Shown: piece by piece, positions 1 to 10,653 of the stretch
Position numbering within the stretch: position 1 is the stretch's first letter
Layout of the letters: every line of letters starts with the position of its first letter
DNA from: Chrysogorgia sp. JL179-B06
Lineage: Eukaryota > Cnidaria > Anthozoa > Scleralcyonacea > Chrysogorgiidae
Reading direction: 5' to 3'
DNA: 64,000 nt
Assembly (NCBI GenBank): GCA_035772405.1
Contig: JAYKKM010000375.1
Coordinates: forward strand, 3,492,001-3,556,000
The notes under the pieces: model-generated
Told to the model about the DNA's origin: nothing
Database searches by the model: none
What the model saw: only the letters and a program-made list of their open reading frames with translations
Position numbers and translations under genes: made by a program

Positions 1-1016
1 AATATCAGGTGGTTTTGCGATTGTTTTTTTTTTGGTGTCGCGACAGTCTTCCAGCCGCGCGATATTGCCCCAACAGACTTTGCGAAACTTAGGCATGTGA
101 TTATATCTTTGCATGTGACTAGTGCATGTGCCTTCCTTCTTTTCGATCGAGTGGTTCGATGTGAAGTGTTTTTGCCAGTTGCTTGCCTGGAAGTGTTTGA
201 AGTCAGTTGTGTGGCTGCGAAGTATCTTGTTCTTGAATACACTCACAACGCTTACAATCGCATACGCCGATCGGAGGCCTGGGTTGGTCCGCGATCTCAA
301 TGAGACTATAACGAATGTCAAGTTAGTTATGATTGCCAAAAGTATATATATGAATGCCAAACGCACAAAAGTAAATATGAATATAAACTTGAATACAATG
401 TTATATGAAAACTCTCTTTTAAATGTGTCATTGAATCGCTCATATCCTGTAATATCTAATTTTGTGTGGCCAATCAATAAATTCGTTCTATAGGTGCCTC
501 TGGTTACACACCGCGCGCTGTCATGCGAATACAAGATGGCATAATATACAGAAAGATTGACGACTGGTAACGCAATGCAAGATAACACAACATGCGGTTC
601 ATTTTTACTTGACGCATAGCTCCTGTGCTTGCGCTTATGTTTGCGCTTCAGTGCAGGTCGCGTCGCTCGTGCAAACCAGGCTTAAGCCATCGCGAGCACG
701 CTCTAAAATGGAGGCGTTCAAAATCATTAAATACGAAACAATACTTAAATGCCTTTTCTCTTTTATTTTTAGCCACTTCAGTCCCCTTTTAATACATGTC
801 TTTTACTTCCTTTTCTCATTATTTAGCTCCAATGAAAGCGTCCAAAGGTATTTTGGTTGGAATTACAAATATCAAGAACTCTCGCCGAATAATATCCTTT
901 CTGTAGAGAATGCTCATGCGTTTATTAGTGTCCATGGATCTCCCAAATATTTTACGTTGCCTCACGAGGAATGAGATCATTGTTAAAAGTATCTTGTGCG
1001 AGATTTCTACATGTTG

Positions 1017-1057
<41 letters not shown>

Positions 1058-1376
1058 TTTAGTGTGTCTTGCCGTCATATTAATTTCCTTAATATTATCT
1101 TAGATATCGTAGTTATATTGTTCGTGTCGAACTTTATAGGCATGACGTTCTGTAGATCATTACATTATCAGTTTTATGTGTGGTACTTTCATACTTTGCC
1201 ATATCTCTTATGGCACACAAAGCTTTCTACTCCGCTAAGGTAAGATGCCGTAGAAACAGGGGAACATCAAGTATGCGCGGGGCCCCTGGCATATTTGCGG
1301 TTGCCTCACCCCCCTCCTTCCCCCCGAGAAAAGTAAACAAGTTAGAGTGACGCAGGGGGGCAAAGGGCCGTTGCGT
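1..1376. other. No recognisable gene; (TA)n at about 1017-1055
   Basis: I see no domain, splice structure or repeat homologous to the rest of the window here, apart from a short pure TA dinucleotide run near 1017-1055. The short open frames (for example around 609-974) have no recognisable protein features and ordinary AT-rich composition. Confidence 0.5.
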
Positions 1377-1836
1377 CCACTGATCTCTAAATAAAAACTG
1401 GATCGAGCAACTATTTTTTAGATGCTGCGAAAATATTTCGCGGCGGCCATCTTGAAGGGACCACGTTATATAGTTTTACTATAGGAGAGACTATCTGTCT
1501 CTGATCTTTTAAGATGCTAAAATGAATCTATTGTTGAAGGTTTTCCCGTAATATAGAACACAAACTACGGCTCCATTACAATAATAATGAACCCGGGATT
1601 AGCGCGCTGCGGCCATATTGGAATGACCACGGTGATCACTCCAATATGGCCGCCACGCACTAATTTCAGCTTCATAGTTATTGTAATGGAGCTGTAGTTT
1701 GTGTTCTAAATTATGGGAAAACCTTGGACAACTGATTCATTTTACCAACTTAAACGATCTGAGACAGTAAAACTATATAGCGTGGTCCCAACAAGATGGC
1801 CGCCACGAGATCCAATCTTTATTTAGAAATCAGTGG
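1377..1836. mobile_element. Fold-back MITE, family F1 (ends CACTGATCTC)
   Basis: The two ends are imperfect inverted copies of each other: CCACTGATCTCTAAATAAA at the left and its complement near 1810-1836. The arms continue inward through a motif around GGCGGCCATCTTG and meet near 1625. There is no coding sequence. Related pieces occur at 4060, 9199, 10360-10426, 45210 and 62523, so this is a dispersed family. TTGCG stands outside both ends and could be a target duplication, but one unmatched base makes that uncertain. Confidence 0.75.
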
Positions 1837-2084
1837 TTGCGCCGCAATCTCAATAGGGAGTTCATTACGCCAATTTCCTCAAATGGTCGTAACGTTGACT
1901 ACGACTTTATCGCGTCAGCACAAGATGGCGCAAGCAATGGCGTCGTACTCGTAGTCAAATCTAAAGCTCTCAAACTATGTGCACACGACGTCGTTTCCGA
2001 GCGTTTCAAAAAGTATCATTTTCACGGCGCGTTCACTCGAAAACTGACGAAAACGACCTCAATTGACGAAAACGTTTTCAACAC
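1837..2084. other. Unassigned spacer
   Basis: Nothing recognisable. An 83-codon open frame runs through it without features of a known protein. Confidence 0.4.
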
Positions 2085-2088
2085 TTAA

Positions 2089-2616
2089 AGGGATATGGCA
2101 ATATAAATTAACTTTGTCTGATTTGAAAGAACTCGTGAAATGGTATAACAAGACATTTTACAATTTTCCCTTATCTTTTTTGGTTTTCGATATAATTTGG
2201 CGAAAGACTGTGCTGTCGCCATCTTGGAATTATTTTCGATATGCATGTGACGTCATAAGTAGGGTAAAGTGAAATTTTTATCTTGCCAACCTTACGACGT
2301 TATGAGCCAGAAACTCGATTATGTTGCACTATTTCCATTTTCAATTGGCCCACAACATTTTAAAAAGCCTTCCGCGGAAATTCGGTCACCTATGGAGTAG
2401 TTTCATCAGGTTTACCCTGCTTGTGACGTCACCAATTTCCTAGTTAATTAGGTCAAATATTACAACAAGATGGCGGATTGTAGACTGTCTTTTGTCATAA
2501 TTATCTGAAATATTTCAAAAACCAAGAAAGATACAGAAAAATTGTAAAAGGTCTTCTTATACCATTTTACGAGTTCTTTCAAATGAGACAAAGTTAATTT
2601 ATATTGCCATATCCCT
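2089..2616. mobile_element. TTAA-flanked fold-back element T1
   Basis: Inverted arms: AGGGATATGGCAATATAAAT at the left and its near-perfect complement ending at 2616. TTAA stands directly outside both ends (2085-2088 and 2617-2620). The 528-bp length and the absence of an intact ORF fit a non-autonomous DNA transposon. Several other TTAA-flanked fold-backs here (T2, T4, T5, T6, T7) also start with AGG or AGT. Confidence 0.82.
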
Positions 2617-2635
2617 TTAAAACGATATCTGATAA

Positions 2636-2907
2636 AGGCGCTGTTACAATGCAACTGATCTCGCAACCGCTTAATCTTCCACGTTAATTGCAGTTGCATG
2701 AAAGGGGGTGTTACACCAGGCAACGTTTCGTGCAACAAGTTTCACCATCGCATCCAGTCACCAAAGAGGAAAATTGTGAGACAACTTGTGTCGCAACAAT
2801 TTTCGCCGTTGCAAGGCATGTTACACTTTGCAATTGTTCGTGCAACCTGTTTTGCAACGGCATTACGAGACAAGTTACACGAAAAATTACATCGTGTAAC
2901 AGCGCCT
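2636..2907. mobile_element. Small fold-back element with 13-bp perfect ends
   Basis: It starts AGGCGCTGTTACA and ends TGTAACAGCGCCT. Inside, motifs of the form GCAAC..TTCGTGCAAC recur in both orientations. There is no clear target duplication and no coding sequence. Confidence 0.55.
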
Positions 2908-3229
2908 CGCCTACCTTCATTTCGACAAATGTTTCAACTAAAATATTTTGGCGAACTGTTTAACAAATCCCTAACATCTATATATCAAATTAAACTGTAG
3001 AAAATGCTCTATAATAATATTGAGATTAAAAAATGCCAACTGTTTAATGTACAACAATTATGGCCTGAATGGTGCCAGGTTCCTGAGTGTGAAAGGACCC
3101 ATTTTGTGGCTTCAAGTTACACTACCCTTTTAGCAGGGGAGATAGCTTGTTGCAATAAATTCCTAAAACAATTATGGCCGAGATTCTGGTAAGCTTATTT
3201 TGCAACCTTATTTAGTGGTTAGCGGGACT
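2908..3229. other. Unassigned spacer
   Basis: No gene, repeat or domain that I can recognise. Confidence 0.4.
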
Positions 3230-3233
3230 TTAA

Positions 3234-3712
3234 AGGACATTGGCAACAAAAATTAAGTTTGTCTAATATGAAAGAACTCGTAAAATGATAGAGTAACACC
3301 TTTTACAACTTTTCCGTATTTTACTTCGTTTTTGAAATGTTTCAGTTTGTTTGATATGTAAATGAATGATGTCTGACGTCAGGTGTGGGGTGGAGAATTT
3401 TCACTCATTAAAATATTAGTTCCATCTTCAAGTTTGTTCCACAAATTTACTTATAAATGTGCGTATAATATTAATAACTCCCCATGATAATGAACGTTGT
3501 AAACTTAGCAATCACTGAGATATAAGACATTTTTTAATGAGTGAAAATTCTCTACCCCACACCTGACGTCAGAGACCATCTCATTTACATATCAAACAAA
3601 CTGAGATATTTCAAAAACGAAGTGAAATACGGAAAAGTTATAAAAGGTGTTACTCTATCATTTTACGAGTTCTTTCATATTAAACAAACTTGATTTTTGT
3701 TGCCAATGTCCT
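3234..3712. mobile_element. TTAA-flanked fold-back element T2
   Basis: Long inverted arms of about 185 bp each: AGGACATTGGCAACAAAAAT at the left and the complement at 3530-3712. TTAA lies directly outside at 3230-3233 and 3713-3716. The inner arms share a motif around CTGACGTCAGGTGTGGGGT. There is no ORF. Part of the inner arm (TGAAAGAACTCGTAAAATGA) resembles T1, so the two are related. Confidence 0.85.
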
Positions 3713-3716
3713 TTAA

Positions 3717-3992
3717 GTAGTAATTGTGTCATAAACATTCGAAGCAGTCAGTCTTATGTTCGTTTTGTCTTTCTCTAGGATTTTACTACTTGGTGTAATT
3801 GAGTTGTGTTGGAACACTTATCCATCAACCAATCTCAGTTCAACATCACTTCATGTTTGTCACGTGATCTTGCTGCTTTCTTTGCTCTTTTACACTAAGA
3901 GTGAAAAGCCAATTACCTCGAAAAAGTTAGGTTAAATATAGTTTATTAGTACATGTATAGGAAATTGTTCTTTCATGACTTGTTCTTTCATA
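3717..3992. other. Unassigned spacer
   Basis: Nothing recognisable between T2 and the next dispersed repeat. Confidence 0.4.
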
Positions 3993-4535
3993 CTACGGCT
4001 CCATGAGTAACTATGAAGCCGGAATTAGCGCGTGGCGGCCATATTGTAGTGACCAACGGCACTGATCTCGAAAGAAGACTGGATCGAGCAACTATTGTTC
4101 AGAAAATGAAGACGGAAGTTCGCCATTACTAAGGGACCAACTGAGGATCCTATGAGGTTTTTTGTTGGATTATGTGCTCTTATCATCAACAAAATAAAAT
4201 AATTTTACTGTAAAGAGGACCAGAAGACATTTTCAAATTACTGGGTAAAACGATTCATGGCCTACCTACATATTTACTGCGATTTTGGTCCCTTAGTAAT
4301 GGCCGCCGTTGACTCTAATTTTCCAGTGAGAGAAGCCTAATATGAGACGTCAAATTAGGTTCAAGATTTGATGCATTTGATGTTAACAAAGAAACTATAT
4401 TGGCCAGACACTAAACCTATTTCGCGAGCGTCACAGTTTGATTTGCTTGCAAACTCGAGCTTCCAATGATCTCTCGTCAATTTATATTATGCAAATATGC
4501 AAGCTTCAAAACCAGCTCATCAGATCCATGTGGAA
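3993..4535. repeat. Dispersed repeat R4, copy 1
   Basis: From about 4073 to 4530 this is nearly the same sequence as 45206-45662 (shared blocks include CATTACTAAGGGACCAACTG and CCTAATATGAGACGTCAAAT). It contains a short internal inverted repeat, CCATTACTAAGGGACC and its complement. The first 65 bp match the inner part of fold-back family F1. Non-coding. Confidence 0.8.
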
Positions 4536-5047
4536 CCTACTGTATATCAGTAACATCGTATTTGGGTTTTAGGCACTTTTATCAGAATTGTGTTTTTGTC
4601 CACTTTATGAGAATTTGAGCAAGGTTAAGACATTGTATTTTTGGTATGATGAAGCAATCAATCTATATATTAAACGTTGAAAGGATTTATGGTGAAGGAA
4701 AATTTCGAGTGTTGGAATACATACATTTTAAGACCAAACCGGGACCAGTTGCGAAAAATGCAACTTCAAGGCCTTCCGGCTGGAATTGAACCCGCGAATA
4801 TTATGGAATTGAATATTACCTATTATATATTAAACGTTTCAGCAGGCCTACGATTTAAGGTCGTTATCCGAGATGATCAGAAAGTCGTACCATTTTCTGA
4901 TATTATAAATATTTATTATATGGCATAAGCTACTTCTGGTGAAATCGCGCGCTCTGATTGGCTGAGACGCTCTGACTGCGACGATAATTTTTTCCTACAA
5001 CAAATAATAACAATTTTTTTTTAAATCCAAAAAGTATACAAATTTGC
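4536..5047. other. Unassigned spacer
   Basis: An open frame of 83 codons at 4677-4928 has no recognisable domain. No supported gene. Confidence 0.4.
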
Positions 5048-5051
5048 TTAA

Positions 5052-5725
5052 TAGTGCCTATACAGCCCTTTCGTTTTTTAGTTATCTGTATAGAGGATCA
5101 AAAAATAGCTGATAAGTTATTTTACAGTTTTTGATTTGGACTTTTCGTTTAGAAGATATTTTGTATCCAAATTAAGAAATGTAAGCAAATTCCGATTAAA
5201 AACAGAAAACGTATTTCTGCCAATGCTAGGTTGTGACGTCATTTAAGAGATGAGTCCAGGATCTTCCCAGCTTCGTAAACAAACGAGCTCGATTCCCAGA
5301 TTATACTATAAAATTTATCGTTTATGTTGAACTATTCAATCATGCCAGACAGATACGCAGTGTATGGATGTTCTAATGAAGCGAATTTGAAAGAAAAATA
5401 TCTGTCCATCGTATTCCTTACTTAAACGATACATTACTTGAACAATTTCTTTATTGAACGATACACATCACATAGAGAACTTGCAGTGTGTTTAATACAG
5501 TGTTTACAAGTTCCCCAAGGCAAAACACACATTCGTCTCTTAAATGACGTCACAGTGTGGCTCGTTCCAGGTCTTTCTAATTTGCGGTTTTTTATATAAA
5601 TAGCAATGTTTAAAGAGTGATATCTTCTAAACGAAAAGTCCAAATCAAAAACTATAAATTAACTTGTCAGCTATTTTTTCATCCTCTATACAGATAACTA
5701 AAACACGAAAGGGCTGTATACGCAC
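5052..5725. mobile_element. TTAA-flanked fold-back element T3 carrying a THAP remnant
   Basis: Inverted arms share GTGCSTATACAGCCCTTTCG at the two ends and continue inward for roughly 200 bp (motif GACTTTTCGTTTAGAAGATA and its complement). TTAA stands at 5048-5051 and 5726-5729. The left end has two extra bases (TA). Between the arms is a short piece that looks like the start of a THAP-domain protein, so this may be a shrunken relative of a coding transposon. Confidence 0.7.
5342..5450 (+). pseudogene. THAP-domain N-terminal remnant
   Basis: The frame starting at 5342 begins MPDRYAVYGCSNEANLKEKY. This resembles the beginning of the THAP C2CH zinc-binding domain (usual pattern MP-x-x-C-x-A-x-x-C-x-N), but the first Cys is Tyr here. 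After a one-base frame change the sequence reads S-V-H-R-I-P-Y, matching the conserved HRFP-like segment of THAP domains, and then stops. THAP domains serve as DNA-binding modules in P-element and Kolobok transposases. Frame break, missing Cys and early stop make it non-functional. Confidence 0.55.
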
Positions 5726-5887
5726 TTAAGTGTTTCAATTAAATCACGAATGAGCCACAAACCGAGGATGAACACTCAGAAAGTGAGTTTTATTATCCTT
5801 TCAGTGTAGTGTTCTGTTCAATAGCCCGCGACGCTCAATCTTTGTCACGCTATTGCTGTTCAAAAGTGCCATATAATAAACCTCTTA

Positions 5888-5999
5888 TTAACCTCGTACG
5901 CTTGGTGATTACGGGAAAATATCAGACCTCGGTCTTTTATGTCCGTACTGTCAAGACCTCGGTCTGATATTTTCCCGTAATGACCGCGCTCTCGGTTAA
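5888..5999. repeat. Short hairpin-forming palindrome
   Basis: The arms around GGGAAAATATCAGACCTCGG and its complement are separated by only about 15 bases. The ends read TTAACC and GGTTAA. It is probably a tiny fold-back element; no coding potential. Confidence 0.6.
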
Positions 6000-6277
6000 T
6001 ATAGTTAGGTGAGGAAAATTGTGAATTTGGTGGTCCCATAGCCTGGTACCAAGGAAGACAAGAAGAGAATGATTTGAGCAGGAAGGGTTTAAGCAGATAA
6101 CTTTCTTTGGACCGTAAGGCCTCATGGAAAGGTGCATTGTGTAAAAACTGGCCAACCATACAAGCATGGAAAATGGCCATAAAATGCTGCCATAAAGATG
6201 TTTTACATGAAGAATGATATTCCAAAACGAGACGTTGAGTGTGTCGTGGTTGCTAGAAGTTTCTATACTTTGTATAA

Positions 6278-6283
6278 TTTATT
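6278..6283 (-). promoter_or_regulatory. Poly(A) signal of the UBXN10-like gene
   Basis: AATAAA on the minus strand lies four bases after the stop codon at 6288-6290. This would give a very short 3' UTR. Confidence 0.5.
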
Positions 6284-6287
6284 CGCA

Positions 6288-6883
6288 TTAATCCGGGTCA
6301 ATCTCCCTTAAATAAAGAAGTGTTCTTGTCTTAATGTTCGCCTCGCCAAGAGAAACAGAAAGATCAGCAAATATTTGCTTCGGGACCTCACACGTGATGA
6401 ACTCACATGAGTGGCCGCTTTTAACAACTGCATCGTCTTGACTGGCAACAGACCTCATGTGCTGGAGAACATCGTTGAACGTGTCTATACTACTAAAACA
6501 ATGCTGGTGTCGTGACCCATCTAAAAGCCTGACAGCAAGAACCAATGTATCTGGTTGGCTCCCCGTGACTTTTTCATCGTTGCAAACATCCTCCTCCGTA
6601 TCATTGTTGGTAGAATCCTGTGAACCAATAGCAGGTAAAAGTTTGTACTTTTGAAAGTTGAAATCGTCACCATCAATGTCGTTGATGAGTGCAGGTTGAG
6701 ATATTTTTGGTTTGGCGTTTGCTTTCGAGTTTCCACGCAAAGATCTACGATGAGGTTTGCGGGACGAAGTAGGTCTCGATGATGGTGGCGTCGGGATTTT
6801 ATGAGGAAAGGCTTGCTCTATGTCGTGCTCACTGTTTGTCTTTATATCACGACTTTCTGGTGGAGAGATTAACGACGCTGAAT
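6288..6883 (-). CDS. UBXN10: UBX-domain protein 10-like, last exon (partial gene)
   Basis: The minus strand is open from a good splice acceptor (pyrimidine-rich, ending TTTCAG at 6884-6890) to a stop at 6288-6290, giving about 197 residues in the last exon. The first ~110 residues are polar and low-complexity (Ser, Pro, Arg, Lys). The last ~85 residues look like a UBX domain of the UBXN10 type, beginning TLVLAVRLLDGSRHQHCF and ending with the conserved CEVPKQIFADLSVSL block, in which EVPK replaces the usual FPR loop. UBX domains bind the AAA ATPase p97/VCP; vertebrate UBXN10 works with p97 at cilia. Upstream exons would lie to the right of 6890, but I could not identify them; transposons fill that side. 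An alternative is another divergent UBX family member. Confidence 0.68.
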
Positions 6884-6965
6884 CTGAAAGAGGAAGTCAC
6901 AACGTTGAAATAAGCGAAAATAATGATGGGAACGTTGTCTGGGGAGATGTTGTCTGGAAGCTTGG

Positions 6966-7545
6966 CATATCAATAGCGCCCACGCCCCATTGAATCGCGA
7001 TGACGGTGGTTTATTACCAGAAGCTTATTTGCATCTTGTTAAAGTGCCTATCTCACGTTTGGGGATTTTACAAATTCGTAATATTTGGGCCGAAAATTTC
7101 ATCTTCATGGACTTTTTTTTGCTGTCAAAGTTACCGGATGTGGTGTCACAAGAGCCATTCCAAACCAGTTTTCTTTTGAAAAAGAAAAATTGCCAGTTTT
7201 CTTTTGTTACTTACCACAAAAATGCCTCTTGTGACATCACATCCGATAACTTTAACAGCAAAAAAGTCCATGAAGATGAAATTTTCTGCTGATAAGATAT
7301 ATTATGATTTTGCTCACGAAGATCCAAATATTACGAATATGTAAAATCCCCAAACGTGAGATAGGCACTTTAATGGATAACGTCATCATCGGTTCTATGA
7401 GGGTATAAATAGGGATCCTAACTTTCCAACGATCACCTCTGACGAAGACACTAGATTGGAGAGTCGAAATGTTGGATCATGGACAGTAACTTTTAAAGTT
7501 ACGTTCAAAAAACTTTTTAAGCCAGACTAGCGTCAAACTGTTATC
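6966..7545. repeat. Dispersed repeat R7, copy split by T4
   Basis: The stretches 6966-7042 and 7370-7545 together match 63706-63950 without the T4 insertion (shared blocks TATTACCAGAAGCTTATTTG and GTCATCATCGGTTCTATGAG). The right part contains CTGACGA..GTCGAAA, which resembles a hammerhead-ribozyme core and is typical of the ends of Penelope-like elements. No ORF. Confidence 0.8.
7043..7369. mobile_element. TTAA-flanked fold-back element T4, with empty site at 63776
   Basis: The ends are AGTGCCTATCTCACGTTTGG and its complement, with inverted arms of about 48 bp plus a second inner inverted block around CTTCATGGACTTTTTT. TTAA flanks both sides (7039-7042 and 7370-7373). The related repeat at 63706-63950 has a single TTAA (63776-63779) at exactly this point and no insert. 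The insertion and its 4-bp duplication are therefore directly visible. Confidence 0.93.
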
Positions 7546-7549
7546 ATTT

Positions 7550-7648
7550 ATAGACCTGGAGCGAGGGGAATTCGACGAAATATTACCCCGAGCGATATAT
7601 CATCCAGAGGGGTAATATTTCGACGAATTCCCCGAGCGGAGGGTCTAT
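7550..7648. repeat. Near-perfect 99-bp hairpin
   Basis: Arms of about 40 bp (GGGGAATTCGACGAAATATT and its complement) are separated by about 19 bases. It is probably a minimal fold-back element; no TTAA ends. Confidence 0.7.
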
Positions 7649-9198
7649 AAATTACATGTACGGAAACAATCTTGAATGCTGTTTGAAACGTCATGTTGTT
7701 CGCCATTAGTATTCGTGGTCAGCGGGTGTATTCGTCGTCAGCGGGGAATTCGAGTTTAAATTGACTGGTCACGTGGTACAAATCTAGCTCTTTGATTGGA
7801 CAATTTATAGTTGAGGTATAATATGATTTATCACCTGGTTGCGTTGGGAAATTATTAATGATGGAAAGTTATGGTGACGAAGAAGCAAAATTTTCATTGA
7901 CCAACACTGCCAAAGTCAACTGAAAATATAGACTTGAATAGGTTTTGGTTCTCGTTGGTATGCTGACCAGGAACAAAATACTGGTTTGGGATCTAATGCT
8001 TATTTGTGAGGATGTACAGGTACAGTGTTTTTATTCTAAACTTTTCAGGCCAGCCGTAGTGAAACATCTTGCAATGATCTAATGTCACAAACCACATCTT
8101 GGCAACAATATCTTGCCAAGGTGTATATGACAACAAGTGATTTTGCCAAGATCTTGTTGGGATCTTGGTAACATTATGGTTGAATAAATTATAATTGCTA
8201 ATTTCAACATATTTATCCAGCAATCGTGCATACAGAATCGTATGATGAACCATTACTGTTTTTTTCCTAAGATTTTCAGTAGTGACTCAAACCTCGTGTT
8301 CACTTTAAAAATTATTTATTAAAAAATTATTTAACACCATTGTGACCCTGTTGACAATGCAAATAAAGCCTTTTTTCATTGTAAACACAAGAAGACAATG
8401 CAATGTTTGAGCCACTACGAAACCATCGAAAACAAATCTTGTGGCACAACAACTATGGGAAATGGCTGTCTAAACGGTTCAGGACAATACGAGTCTGGCA
8501 TATGATATTAATTATTTTTTTAGTAATATATATATGTAATTGTATATGTATATATACTCCCTATTATCAACATGCATTTTTCAGTGCATTTTTGCACTGC
8601 ATTTTCAGTTGAATTTAATTCTAATGGCATGCAAAACATGAGATATTGGCATACAAAAGGTTACAGCTAATGCAGTGGCGGATTAAGGGGAGGGCTGACT
8701 GGGCAACCGCCAGGGGCCCGCGGTTACTAAGGGCCTGCTATGTTCAATACAAGTAATACAAGTAGCTAACTGGCTGGTGTAAACAAACTAATCGATGTTT
8801 ACACCTAAAGTTCTAAATACTTAAAATAAAAGTTATTTTAAAATGTTCTCGTTTTATTTATCTTATTTTGAATTTCATGCGATCAAGTGATCCAACTACA
8901 GCGATCTTCGACAGTAGTTTTCAGTTTCCCAATCCCAAATGCTAATACTAGCCTGCCCTGTTTAGGATAATGGGGCATCCATCTGCTTATAATGACATTA
9001 TCTACCAAAATGCTTTGAGAATCAACTTTTGCAAAGAAAATTCTGTCAGGTGTCTTTAGTAGTGAAATGATGATACAGTATAATGCATATTTTATTAAAA
9101 ACCTCAGTCTATGAATTTTCTTTGTGCCCCTCAAGGGTAGGGATTATATCCCACTTTTGGCTTATAGATCTGATCATTTATTGTACCCTGGGGTATTT
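7649..9198. other. No supported gene
   Basis: Short open frames at 7993-8253, 8403-8612 and 8883-9134 show no domain or splice context. A GC-rich patch near 8674-8740 (GTGGCGGATTAAGGGG...) has the look of an old repeat end, but I cannot assign it. Confidence 0.4.
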
Positions 9199-9321
9199 TG
9201 CTGATCTCTAAATAAAAACTGGATCGAGCAACTATTGTTCAGCATATGAAGCCGGAAGTAGCTCGTGACAGCCATCTTTGTTGGGACCACGTTTTATACC
9301 GGTAGTTATACTATAGGCGAC

Positions 9322-10227
9322 AGGGGCTTATACAACTTCGTAAGGGGTTTTGAGTGGGCTTATAACCGGGGGGGGGGGGGCTTGTAACCGGGAAGGTAAT
9401 AAGCGGGATAGAAAAAACGTTTCAAAACGCAACAGACAAACTATGTTGGCACTTTATTGCTCGACGTTTTGCTTAATATCGCAAGTGCAAAAACAATAAC
9501 AAATAAAGAAGATTTCTGATTTTGGCCTGGAAACCATTACAAAAAACAACCCATTCCATATGAAACGTTATTAAAAACCCGGTGCGACTTAAAAGTTCAA
9601 GTTATACCGCTTCAAATTTCTATAAAAGTAACAAATAGTAACCAGAAGTTATAATGTGGAAAACGTCAGGTATGTCTATAACAAAATCTGCTACACAAGT
9701 TATGTAGCTGCCTCGAAGTGATCTTCATTGTTGTCGTCGTCATCATCATTATCACTGTCAAAATGAAACTCTAAATCGTCGGCATTGAATTACCATGTGT
9801 TTACTTCATATTTGGGGACAAGAAGCACAAAGTCGATGTGAAAAGAATACGACAACTCGACAAGCACAAAATGCGTTGTAAGGAGACATAACGCCAACTG
9901 AAATACTGAACTCTGAAATTTTAGTAATGTCACCTACAACAAAGTTATCCAATTAACTTGCCATAATGAGAATGCTGAATTGTTGAAACATAATATTATC
10001 AGTAAAAGTTTTGTTTAAATGCTAGTTGCGCTGTTTCTCGGGTTTTTCCCGTTATTTTTACTATAAAAGGTGCTAATGGAAGGTGGGATCGGGGGGGCTT
10101 ATAACTGGAAGGTATTTTCTGTTACCAAACAGATGGGGTTATAACCGGGGGGCTTATAATCGGCGGGGGGGCTTATAATCGGGGGGGCTTATAATCGGGG
10201 GGGGGGGCTTATAAGCAGGATTCTACG
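9322..10227. mobile_element. Insertion with G-rich repeated ends, possibly a pogo-like remnant
   Basis: Both ends carry repeats of GGGGCTTATAACCGGGGG type: two at the left (about 9352-9400) and six at the right (about 10092-10215), all with G on the plus strand. The right terminus, read on the minus strand, is TACCGTAGAATCCTGCTTATAAGCC-like, recalling pogo/Tigger ends. Near 9710-9785 the minus strand could encode an acidic, Asp-rich tail ending in a stop, as seen at the C-terminus of some transposases. The rest is unrecognisable. Confidence 0.4.
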
Positions 10228-10426
10228 GTATGACTGTCTCTGATCTTTTAAGAGGCTAAAATGAATCAGTTGTCAAAGGTTTTCCCATAATATAGAATAA
10301 ACTACAGCCCCAGTTCTATCGAAAAAAACTACAGTACTATATATATAGCGTGGCTACACAATATTCCTGGCTCATTTTTCCACACCATCCAAACAATAGT
10401 TGCTCAATTATCCAGTCTTTATTTAA

Positions 10427-10653
10427 GCCCGGTTTCCATATGATCGCAACGATCGCAGCGATTGCAATGATCGCAGCGATCGTCAACTCGTTGCGATCGT
10501 ATAGAAATCGGGCTTCGATCGCAACGATAGAAATTTTTCTATCTCTGCGATCGCAATGATCGCCAGGTTTATGGTTTCCATATGATCGCAATGATCGCAG
10601 AACTCTTTATTTCTGCGATCATTGCGATCATTGCAATCATATGGAAACCGGGC
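10427..10653. mobile_element. TTAA-flanked fold-back element T9 rich in GATCGC motifs
   Basis: The ends GCCCGGTTTCCATATGATCG and complement are flanked by TTAA at 10423-10426 and 10654-10657. The interior is filled with direct and inverted GATCGCAACGATCGCAG-like units. It sits inside the right arm of an F1 copy. The terminal bases differ from T1-T7, so it is a different family using the same target. Confidence 0.8.

Noticed and set aside
1810..1836. Five-base TTGCG target duplication for F1
   Set aside because: The left side has an extra T, and other F1 copies do not show a matching pair, so it may be chance.
2085..2620. TA (Tc1/mariner) target duplication for the fold-backs
   Set aside because: T before and A after TA are constant in all eight elements and in both empty sites, so TTAA is the better reading.
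5860..6225. 121-codon minus frame downstream of the UBXN10-like exon
   Set aside because: It overlaps a hairpin repeat, has no domain and lies after the poly(A) signal.
7043..7369. piggyBac assignment for the TTAA elements
   Set aside because: TTAA fits, but the termini start AG rather than CCC, and the only protein trace (THAP at 5342) points to Kolobok.
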